The notes under the pieces: generated by a model
Told to the model about the DNA's origin: nothing
What the model saw: the letters and a program-made list of their open reading frames with translations, nothing else
The model's database searches: none
Position numbers and translations under genes: made by a program
Shown here: positions 4,861-11,180 of the stretch, piece after piece
Layout of the letters: every line of letters starts with the position of its first letter
Position numbering within the stretch: position 1 is the first letter of the stretch
Assembly: GCA_002449395.1 (NCBI GenBank)
Contig: DKDP01000040.1
Span: 55,984-73,715 of the forward strand
Direction of reading: 5' to 3'
DNA: 17,732 nucleotides
DNA from: Ruminococcaceae bacterium UBA6845
GTDB lineage: Bacteria > Bacillota > Clostridia > Oscillospirales > Acutalibacteraceae

Positions 4861-7485
4861 TCAGTCAGCAAGTGCTGCCTGAGCAGCAGCAAGACGAGCG
4901 ATAGGAACACGGAACGGTGAGCAAGATACATAGTCGAGACCGATCTTGTGGCAGAACTCTACCGAAGAAGGATCTCCGCCGTGCTCGCCGCAGATACCGC
5001 AGTGGAGAGTCGGGCGAACTGCCTTACCCATCTTAACTGCCATCTCCATAAGCTTGCCGACACCATCCTGGTCGAGCTTTGCGAACGGATCGAACTCATA
5101 AATCTTGTTGTCATAGTAAGAACCGAGGAACTTACCTGCGTCATCACGGCTGAAGCCGAATGTCATCTGAGTAAGGTCGTTAGTACCGAAGCAGAAGAAC
5201 TCAGCTTCCTTAGCGATCTCGTCAGCTGTAAGAGCAGCACGCGGGATCTCGATCATTGTACCAACCTCATACTTGAGCTCGATGCCTGCTGCTGCGATCT
5301 CAGCGTCAGCTGTTGCAACAACTACGTCCTTAACGAACTTGAGCTCCTTAACCTCACCGGTAAGCGGGATCATAATCTCGGGAACGATATCCCAATCCGG
5401 ATGAGCCTTCTTAACGTTGATAGCTGCACGGATAACAGCCTTTGTCTGCATCTTAGCAATCTCAGGATATGTGACTGTAAGACGGCATCCACGGTGACCC
5501 ATCATCGGGTTGAACTCGTGAAGAGAGCTGATGATAGCCTTGATGTCCTCAACGGACTTGCCCTGTGCGTCTGCAAGAGCCTTGATATCTGCTTCCTCAG
5601 TCGGAACGAACTCGTGAAGCGGCGGATCAAGGAAACGGATTGTAACCGGGTTACCCTCAAGAGCCTCATAGAGCTTCTCGAAGTCGCCCTGCTGATACGG
5701 AAGAATCTTATCAAGAGCAGCCTCTCTCTCCTCAAGAGTATCTGCACAAATCATCTCACGGAAAGCAGCGATTCTGTCTGCCTCGAAGAACATATGCTCT
5801 GTACGGCAAAGACCGATGCCCTCTGCGCCGAGCTCTCTTGCCTTCTTAGCGTCTGTCGGAGTATCTGCATTTGTACGAACCTTAAGTCTTCTGTACTTGT
5901 CAGCCCACTCCATAACTCTGCCGAACTCGCCTGCGATCTGAGCGTCAACTGTCGGGATGATACCGTCATAGATGTTACCTGTTGAACCGTCGATTGAGAT
6001 GTAGTCACCCTCAACGAAGGTCTTGCCTGCAAGCTCGAACTTCTTGTTAGCTTCATCCATCTTGATGTCGCCGCAGCCCGATACACAGCAAGTACCCATA
6101 CCACGAGCAACAACGGCTGCGTGAGATGTCATACCGCCGCGAACTGTAAGAATACCCTGAGCGGACTTCATACCTGTGATGTCCTCGGGAGATGTCTCAA
6201 GACGAACAAGAACAACCTTCTCGCCTCTTGCAGCCCACTCAACAGCGTCCTCAGCCGAGAATACGATCTTACCGCAAGCAGCACCCGGAGATGCGCCGAG
6301 ACCCTTGCCCATCGGTGTAGCAGCCTTAAGAGCCTTAGCATCGAACTGGGGATGAAGAAGTGTGTCAAGGTTTCTCGGGTCGATCATCTTAACAGCCTGC
6401 TTCTCGTCGATCATTCCCTCGTCAACGAGGTCACAAGCGATCTTGAGGGCAGCCTGAGCTGTTCTCTTACCGTTTCTTGTCTGGAGCATAAAGAGCTTAC
6501 CGTGCTCAACTGTGAACTCCATATCCTGCATATCTCTGTAATGATCCTCAAGAGTATGGCAAACATCCTGGAACTGCTTGAAAGCCTCGGGGAACTTGTC
6601 AGCCATCTCGGAAATCTTCATCGGTGTACGAACGCCTGCAACAACGTCCTCGCCCTGTGCGTTTGTAAGGAACTCACCGAAGAGGCCCTTTGCGCCTGTT
6701 GCCGGGTCACGGGTGAAAGCAACACCTGTACCGCAGTCGTCACCCATATTACCGAATGCCATTGACTGAACGTTAACAGCAGTACCCCATGAATACGGGA
6801 TATCGTTGTCACGGCGGTAAACGTTAGCACGCGGGTTGTCCCATGAGCGGAAAACAGCCTCAACAGCACCCATAAGCTGCTCTTTCGGGTCGGACGGGAA
6901 ATCAACGCCGATCTTTGACTTGTACTCATCCTTGAACTGACCTGCGAGAACCTTGAGATCCTCGGCTGTAAGCTCAACGTCCTGAGTAACGCCCTTCTCA
7001 GCCTTCATCTTATCAATAAGCTCCTCGAAGTACTTCTTGCCGACTTCCATAACAACGTCGGAGTACATCTGGATGAATCTTCTGTAACAGTCCCAAGCCC
7101 AACGGGGGTTGCCTGACATCTCAGCGATTGTCTCAACAACGTCCTCGTTAAGACCGAGGTTAAGAATTGTGTCCATCATACCGGGCATTGAAGCACGGGC
7201 ACCCGAACGAACGGAAACGAGGAGAGGATTCTTCTTGTCGCCGAACTTCTTGCCGGTGATCTCTTCCATCTTCTCGATGTAGTCCATGATCTGACCCTTA
7301 ATCTCATCATTAATCTTCTTGCCGTCTTCATAATACTTTGTGCAAGCTTCTGTTGTGATCGTAAATCCCTGGGGAACAGGAAGACCGATGTTGGTCATCT
7401 CTGCAAGGTTTGCACCTTTACCGCCGAGGAGATTACGCATGTCTTTGTTACCTTCGGAAAAAAGGTAAGTATACTTAGTTGCCAT
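4861..7485 (-). CDS. ppdK: Pyruvate, phosphate dikinase
   Basis: This cytoplasmic enzyme interconverts ATP + pyruvate + phosphate and AMP + PEP + pyrophosphate; in anaerobes it often runs toward pyruvate and ATP. The 874-residue product equals the length of the Clostridium symbiosum enzyme. The N-terminal nucleotide-binding domain has LLGGKGANLAEM (19-30) and SVRSGARASMPGMMDTILNL (91-110). The phosphohistidine domain has GGMTSHAAVVARGMG with His455. The C-terminal TIM barrel has Arg561 (RTEHMFF), Arg617 (RFLDPP), Glu746, Asn769 (GTNDLTQM) and the acid/base Cys832 in GICGEHGGDP. The start at 7485 (Met-Ala-Thr-Lys) follows GGAGG (7494-7498) by 8 nt; an ATG at 7500 overlaps that ribosome site and is rejected. 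Codon use is strongly biased, as in a highly expressed gene. Monocistronic, divergent from glmU. Confidence 0.98.
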   Translation of the reverse strand: MATKYTYLFSEGNKDMRNLLGGKGANLAEMTNIGLPVPQGFTITTEACTKYYEDGKKINDEIKGQIMDYIEKMEEITGKKFGDKKNPLLVSVRSGARASMPGMMDTILNLGLNEDVVETIAEMSGNPRWAWDCYRRFIQMYSDVVMEVGKKYFEELIDKMKAEKGVTQDVELTAEDLKVLAGQFKDEYKSKIGVDFPSDPKEQLMGAVEAVFRSWDNPRANVYRRDNDIPYSWGTAVNVQSMAFGNMGDDCGTGVAFTRDPATGAKGLFGEFLTNAQGEDVVAGVRTPMKISEMADKFPEAFKQFQDVCHTLEDHYRDMQDMEFTVEHGKLFMLQTRNGKRTAQAALKIACDLVDEGMIDEKQAVKMIDPRNLDTLLHPQFDAKALKAATPMGKGLGASPGAACGKIVFSAEDAVEWAARGEKVVLVRLETSPEDITGMKSAQGILTVRGGMTSHAAVVARGMGTCCVSGCGDIKMDEANKKFELAGKTFVEGDYISIDGSTGNIYDGIIPTVDAQIAGEFGRVMEWADKYRRLKVRTNADTPTDAKKARELGAEGIGLCRTEHMFFEADRIAAFREMICADTLEEREAALDKILPYQQGDFEKLYEALEGNPVTIRFLDPPLHEFVPTEEADIKALADAQGKSVEDIKAIISSLHEFNPMMGHRGCRLTVTYPEIAKMQTKAVIRAAINVKKAHPDWDIVPEIMIPLTGEVKELKFVKDVVVATADAEIAAAGIELKYEVGTMIEIPRAALTADEIAKEAEFFCFGTNDLTQMTFGFSRDDAGKFLGSYYDNKIYEFDPFAKLDQDGVGKLMEMAVKMGKAVRPTLHCGICGEHGGDPSSVEFCHKIGLDYVSCSPFRVPIARLAAAQAALAD

Positions 7486-7566
7486 GGGTATTACCTCCAT
7501 TTTAAAATATTACCTAAATTGTTAACAGTTATCGGGCAGAATAATCCCAATATCACGTTTCGTATT

Positions 7567-7575
7567 ATTATAACA
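7567..7575 (-). promoter_or_regulatory. Candidate extended -10 promoter of ppdK
   Basis: On the minus strand TGTTATAAT contains a perfect -10 hexamer TATAAT (7567-7572) with the TG of an extended -10. The -35 position at 17-nt spacing holds TAGCAA, a weak match. The leader would be about 75 nt. Confidence 0.55.
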
Positions 7576-7673
7576 TACGGGACAAACTATTGCTATACAT
7601 TTTTAAGATAAATAAGCACAAATTAACGCCGAAACTTTTGTGAAAAATGTCGTAAAAAAAATACATTTTTCTA

Positions 7674-7702
7674 TTGTAATTATTTCAATTTTCTGCAATA
7701 AT
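7674..7702 (+). promoter_or_regulatory. Candidate promoter of the glmU operon
   Basis: TTGTAA (7674-7679) and AATAAT (7697-7702) are spaced by 17 nt, placing the transcript start near 7709 and the GGAGG ribosome site (7729-7733) inside a leader of about 33 nt. The 8-bp A/T inverted repeat at 7643-7670 lies just upstream, with no clear role. Confidence 0.4.
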
Positions 7703-7741
7703 TAATGTGTAGATCTTTATACTGTCGAGGAGGTATTAATA

Positions 7742-9142
7742 ATGAGTTACAACTGTGCTGTTATTCTGGCGGCAGGCCAGGGCACAAGAATGAAATCTTC
7801 CAAACCGAAAGTGCTTGCAGAGGTGCTTTTTAAACCGATGATAGATTGGGTAACGGACGCAGCAATCAATGCGGGAATTGAGGATATCTGCCTCGTCACC
7901 GGCTTTAAGCACGAGATGATCGACGGGCATTTCGGCGGCAAATTCAGAACCGTTGAGCAGAAAGAGCTTCTCGGAACAGGTCACGCCGTTATGCAGGCAA
8001 AGGACTTCATCAAGGAGCACATTCCCGGCAACGTTCTCGTTCTCAACGGCGACGCTCCGCTCATCCCTGCCGAGACAATCAAGGCTGCGCTTGACTTCCA
8101 TATGGCGGGCAACAACGCCGCAACCGTAATTTCCGCAAAGGTTGACAATCCTTTCGGCTACGGCAGAATCATCCGTTCAAGAGACGGAAAGCTCAAAAAG
8201 ATAGTTGAGGAAAAAGAGGCTACTGCGACTGAGAAGATAGTCAACGAGGTTAACTCGGGAGCTTACTGGTTCACGAGCTCGGTTCTTCTCGAATCGCTTG
8301 AGGGTATAATTGAGAAGCACGACAAAAAGAGCGATAAGGCGGTCGAATATTACCTGACCGACGCCGTTGAGGTTATCTTGGAAAAGGGACTTAACGCAGT
8401 CGCATACGACGCAGGCTCACCCGAGATCGTACTCGGCGCAAACGACAGGGCTCAGCTTCAGCAGCTCAATGAAATCGCACGTAAAAATGTGCTCAGAAAG
8501 CATATGCTCAACGGAGTTTCAATTCCCTGCGCCGACGGAGTTATCATCTCCCCCGACGCACAGATCAAGGCGGACACCGAGATTCTTCCCGGCACAATAA
8601 TCCGTGGTAAGTCCGTTATCGGCTCCGACTGCGAGATCGGTCCGAACAGCCTGATTGAGGACAGCATTGTCGGCGATAGCGTTTCGCTCAACAGCGTTCA
8701 GTGTTACAGTGCGGAAATCAAAAACGGCGCTCATATGGGACCGTTCGTCCGTGTACGTCCCGGTTCGGTTATCGGCGAGGGAGTCAAGGTCGGCAACTTT
8801 GTTGAGTTCAAGAACTCGGTCATCGGCGACCACACAAGCGTCGCTCACCTGACCTATATCGGCGACACCGATGTCGGAAGCGGAGTAAACTTCGGCTGCG
8901 GCTGTGCAACGGCTAACTTTGACGGCAAGTCAAAGGCAAGAACAACCGTCGGCAACAACGCTTTCATCGGCTGTGACACCTGCCTTGTTGCTCCCGTTAA
9001 GGTCGGCAACAACGCATACACTGCGGCAGGCTCGGTAATTACCGAGGATGTTCCCGACAATGCGCTTGCGATTGCAAGATCGAAGGAATCCGTCAAGAAA
9101 GACTGGGTCAACAAGAAAAAGCCATACAGATGGCAGAAATAA
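7742..9142 (+). CDS. glmU: Bifunctional UDP-N-acetylglucosamine pyrophosphorylase / glucosamine-1-phosphate N-acetyltransferase
   Basis: It makes UDP-GlcNAc for peptidoglycan and wall polymers: the C-terminal domain acetylates glucosamine-1-phosphate and the N-terminal domain attaches UMP. The 466-residue length is normal. The N-terminal Rossmann-like domain shows the nucleotide loop LAAGQGTRM (9-17), KPKVL (21-25), LLGTGHAVMQA (76-86) and metal-binding Asp104 in LNGDAPL. From about 265 hexapeptide repeats form a left-handed beta-helix, with catalytic His369 and Tyr372 in AHLTYIGDTDVG (E. coli His363/Tyr366) and NFGCGCATANFDG after it. GGAGG (7729-7733) sits 8 nt before the ATG. The stop overlaps the ribosome site of the following lipoprotein gene, so the two are probably cotranscribed. 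Confidence 0.97.
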   Translation: MSYNCAVILAAGQGTRMKSSKPKVLAEVLFKPMIDWVTDAAINAGIEDICLVTGFKHEMIDGHFGGKFRTVEQKELLGTGHAVMQAKDFIKEHIPGNVLVLNGDAPLIPAETIKAALDFHMAGNNAATVISAKVDNPFGYGRIIRSRDGKLKKIVEEKEATATEKIVNEVNSGAYWFTSSVLLESLEGIIEKHDKKSDKAVEYYLTDAVEVILEKGLNAVAYDAGSPEIVLGANDRAQLQQLNEIARKNVLRKHMLNGVSIPCADGVIISPDAQIKADTEILPGTIIRGKSVIGSDCEIGPNSLIEDSIVGDSVSLNSVQCYSAEIKNGAHMGPFVRVRPGSVIGEGVKVGNFVEFKNSVIGDHTSVAHLTYIGDTDVGSGVNFGCGCATANFDGKSKARTTVGNNAFIGCDTCLVAPVKVGNNAYTAAGSVITEDVPDNALAIARSKESVKKDWVNKKKPYRWQK

Positions 9143-9152
9143 GAGGTATTTT

Positions 9153-9881
9153 ATGAAGAACAAAATTTTATTAAGAGTGATTTCTCTCGTTATGGCGGCA
9201 AGCGTTGTTTTCGCCGTCGGCGGATGCGGAAAGAAAGATACCGTTACCGACGATACCACTGCCGAGAGTAAGGCACAGGAGGTCATTGACGGTAAGGGCA
9301 ACGCCGTTCAGCCCTCTATCGACAAGGACGGCAAGGCTGTAATCAAGTACACAAAGGTCAATTCCGAGGGCAAAAAAGAGGACGCAACAACCGTCGTCAA
9401 TGTCAACAGCTCCGTTGTCAACAAGCCGACAATGGGTTCAAGTCTCAGCGACAAGGTCAAGACCGACGGTCAGAAGAAGACCTTCGTCGACAACCTCGTC
9501 AAAAAGGACGATGTTGACAAGGACAAGGCGGAGGATATCATCAACAAGGCTGAGGATTGGGTAGAATTTGGATATTCCGTTTATGTTGCGAACACGAACG
9601 CTCTCCGACTGATAACCGCCTCAATCGAAATCGGCAGCAAGAATGACAATCTCATTCTTCACAAAAATCTCGACTGTGAATACAGCATCAAGTCGGGATC
9701 GGGTATGGAAATCTATATCAGCGGACTTGTAAATCTTGCAAAATATCCCGACGATCAGGCTCTTCTCAAGGAGCTCAACGCAATGAATGTCAAGCTGGTA
9801 TACACCCTTGCCGAGGACAGCATCACGGATATCGACGACTGGAGCAAGGTCACGACCAAGACAATGGACATCAAGTTCTGA
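9153..9881 (+). CDS. Predicted lipoprotein of unknown function
   Basis: The start is at 9153, not the upstream in-frame ATG at 9048 inside glmU: AGAGGT (9142-9147) lies 5 nt before it and what follows is a clean lipoprotein signal. The 242-residue product has Lys/Arg at residues 2-8, a hydrophobic stretch (9-22) and lipobox VGGC with Cys25, so it should be lipidated and held on the outer face of the membrane. Residues 27-130 are very polar (Lys/Asp/Thr), including KKDDVDKDKAEDIINKAEDW; the rest looks globular (about 131-242) and alternates hydrophobic strands. I recognise no family. It sits between glmU and pth, where many Firmicutes carry prs, but nothing in the sequence links it to either pathway. 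Confidence 0.85.
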   Translation: MKNKILLRVISLVMAASVVFAVGGCGKKDTVTDDTTAESKAQEVIDGKGNAVQPSIDKDGKAVIKYTKVNSEGKKEDATTVVNVNSSVVNKPTMGSSLSDKVKTDGQKKTFVDNLVKKDDVDKDKAEDIINKAEDWVEFGYSVYVANTNALRLITASIEIGSKNDNLILHKNLDCEYSIKSGSGMEIYISGLVNLAKYPDDQALLKELNAMNVKLVYTLAEDSITDIDDWSKVTTKTMDIKF

Positions 9882-9901
9882 TTATCTTATTAAATTAAAA
9901 C

Positions 9902-9940
9902 AACTGTCGTATTGAGACGTGAGGTTTCAATACGGCAGTT
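9902..9940 (+). other. Strong hairpin between the lipoprotein gene and pth
   Basis: AACTGTCGTATTGA (9902-9915) pairs with 9927-9940 with one G-T wobble, and the stem can extend inward to 17 bp around a GTGAG loop. The bases after it (TTTACTG) form only a poor T run, so it may be an attenuating terminator or an RNA processing or stability element lowering or uncoupling pth expression. The stem ends 11 nt before the pth ribosome site. Confidence 0.7.
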
Positions 9941-9962
9941 TACTGTAAAACAGAGGTGCAAA

Positions 9963-10565
9963 ATGCTTTTCAGAAGAACAAAGGAACGTGTTACGGGACC
10001 GATAGAATTTCTCGTTGTCGGTCTGGGCAATCCGGGTAAAAACTATGAATTTACCCGCCACAACGCAGGCTTTCTGACCCTCGATCATATCGCAAGCGAG
10101 CTGGACGAGGAAATCACAACGCTTAAAAACGACGCTCTCATCGCCGACGTTTCGATCGGCGGACACAGGTGCCTGCTCGTAAAGCCGCAGACATTTATGA
10201 ACAACAGCGGCACGGCGGTCAGGGACATTGCGAAATTTTACAAAATTCCGCCCGAAAAAATAATCGTTATTTTCGATGATATCTCCCTCCCCTGCGGAAA
10301 ATTGAGAATCAGGCGCAAGGGCACGGACGGCGGACACAACGGAATCAAGAGTATAATTTATCACCTCAATTCCGACCAATTCCCGAGAATCAAAATCGGC
10401 GTCGGTGCAAAGCCGAATCCCGACTATGATCTCGCCGATTGGGTGCTTTCAAAGTTCGGCAAGGACGATATGGAACAGCTCAAGTCAGCAATAACCAAGG
10501 CTACCGAGGTGCTCCCCGATATTCTTGACGGCAACATTGACAGAGCTATGAACAAGGCAAATTGA
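9963..10565 (+). CDS. pth: Peptidyl-tRNA hydrolase
   Basis: It cleaves the ester bond of peptidyl-tRNAs released by stalled ribosomes so that tRNA can be reused (cytoplasm). The start at 9963 has AGAGGTG (9952-9958) just upstream; the longer frame from 9912 would begin inside the hairpin and is rejected. The 200-residue product carries VVGLGNPG (18-25) with Asn23, catalytic His33 in TRHNAGF, KPQTFMNNSG and FDDISLPCGKLRIRRKGTDGGHNG pieces in the usual order, the Asp of FDD matching E. coli Asp93. About ten extra residues (basic MLFRRTKERV) precede the family's normal start. Last gene of the glmU cluster, with a terminator after it. Confidence 0.96.
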   Translation: MLFRRTKERVTGPIEFLVVGLGNPGKNYEFTRHNAGFLTLDHIASELDEEITTLKNDALIADVSIGGHRCLLVKPQTFMNNSGTAVRDIAKFYKIPPEKIIVIFDDISLPCGKLRIRRKGTDGGHNGIKSIIYHLNSDQFPRIKIGVGAKPNPDYDLADWVLSKFGKDDMEQLKSAITKATEVLPDILDGNIDRAMNKAN

Positions 10566-10580
10566 ATAACATCACGATTC

Positions 10581-10617
10581 AGGCATCGTCCTCTGCGGCG
10601 GTGCCTTTTTAGTTTTT
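10581..10617 (+). terminator. Intrinsic terminator after pth
   Basis: AGGCATCG (10581-10588) pairs with CGGTGCCT (10599-10606) with one G-T wobble, followed by TTTTTAGTTTTTT. It lies 16 nt past the pth stop and should close the glmU-lipoprotein-pth transcript. Confidence 0.85.
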
Positions 10618-10622
10618 TACAA

Positions 10623-10656
10623 AACAAAAAGCAGGCAACCGAAAGGCTGTCTGCTT
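10623..10656 (-). terminator. Intrinsic terminator of secG
   Basis: On the minus strand AAGCAGACAGCC pairs with GGTTGCCTGCTT (one mismatch, one wobble) around a TTTC loop and is followed by TTTGTTTTG. It begins about 15 nt past the secG stop, so convergent pth and secG have separate back-to-back terminators. Confidence 0.85.
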
Positions 10657-10671
10657 AATAATCTTTTTGGA

Positions 10672-10926
10672 TTATTTGTAAGTGAACATAAAGTAAATTG
10701 TTACGCCGAGTGTAAGAATAAAGAAAGCAATTGCCGAAATTCTTGTGAGCTTAACGAGCTTCTGCTCCATAGTCCTGCCCTTGCTCTTGCCGAAGAATGT
10801 GTCAGCGCCGCCGGAAATAGCTCCCGAAAGACCGGCTGAACGGCTCTCCTGAAGAAGAACAACGATTATAAGGAAAACTGCAAGGATTATAAGAACAGCT
10901 CCGAATACGTACTGCAAAGCACTCAT
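10672..10926 (-). CDS. secG: Preprotein translocase subunit SecG
   Basis: SecG is the small accessory subunit of the SecYEG channel and aids SecA-driven export. The 84-residue length fits. Two transmembrane helices are visible: about residues 6-26 (FGAVLIILAVFLIIVVLLQE region) and 62-81 (ISAIAFFILTLGVTIYFMF). They are joined by the family's Gly/Ser-rich cytoplasmic loop SAGLSGAISGGADTFFGKSKG. GGAGG (10934-10938) sits 7 nt before the ATG. It is transcribed alone from its own promoter; the rnr-smpB genes that often follow secG in Firmicutes are not here. Confidence 0.95.
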   Translation of the reverse strand: MSALQYVFGAVLIILAVFLIIVVLLQESRSAGLSGAISGGADTFFGKSKGRTMEQKLVKLTRISAIAFFILTLGVTIYFMFTYK

Positions 10927-10958
10927 AATTAAACCTCCATAAGTATTTTTACCGATTT

Positions 10959-10987
10959 ATTTTATCACACACTTTCACAAAATGCAA
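10959..10987 (-). promoter_or_regulatory. Promoter of secG
   Basis: On the minus strand TTGCAT (10982-10987) and TAAAAT (10959-10964) are spaced by 17 nt, and TGA directly before TAAAAT gives an extended -10. The leader is about 25 nt. Confidence 0.8.
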
Positions 10988-11063
10988 GAGTAATTACCAT
11001 AATTTTTTAAAAAAGAAATGCAATTTGTGTAATCATCCCGTGAAATCGGGGTATTATATTCTT

Positions 11064-11168
11064 AGGCGGTCAAATCAAAGCCGCCGTCAGCGGAAATTAT
11101 AAATATCAGCGTTTGCAATTTTTCCGCTGTTCGCCGTTCCCCTTTTTCGGGCGAACGGCGATTTTTTT
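11064..11168 (+). ncRNA. Candidate small structured RNA ending in an intrinsic terminator
   Basis: No plus-strand gene lies between the pth terminator (10617) and this point, yet a strong plus-oriented terminator is present: TCGCCGTTC (11131-11139) pairs with GAACGGCGA (11153-11161), with an inner CCC/GGG, followed by seven T. Before it stand two more stems: GGCGG/CCGCC (11065-11069 with 11081-11085) and the perfect 9-bp CAGCGGAAA/TTTCCGCTG (11088-11096 with 11121-11129). TATTAT (11052-11057) could serve as -10 for a start near 11064, but the -35 is weak. No reading frame with a ribosome site is inside. It does not match 6S, tmRNA or SRP RNA features that I know. It could instead be a read-through barrier between parC and secG. 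Confidence 0.4.
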
Positions 11169-11180
11169 GTTTATTTGCCT

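Noticed and set aside
4948..5985. 345-codon open frame on the plus strand opposite ppdK
   Set aside because: It is antisense to conserved PpdK motifs; its length follows from ppdK's biased codon use. The translation is Leu/Cys/Ser-rich and lacks domains or a ribosome site.
6121..6765. 214-codon plus-strand frame opposite ppdK
   Set aside because: Same antisense artefact as the frame at 4948-5985, with the same Cys/Leu/Ser-rich composition.
7643..7670. A/T-only inverted repeat (AAAAATGT/ACATTTTT) as a terminator
   Set aside because: Eight mostly A-T pairs with a 12-nt loop are too weak, and no gene ends there.
7718..7723. TATACT as the -10 box of glmU
   Set aside because: A start 7 nt downstream would fall within the GGAGG ribosome site, leaving almost no leader; the upstream pair at 7674-7702 fits better.
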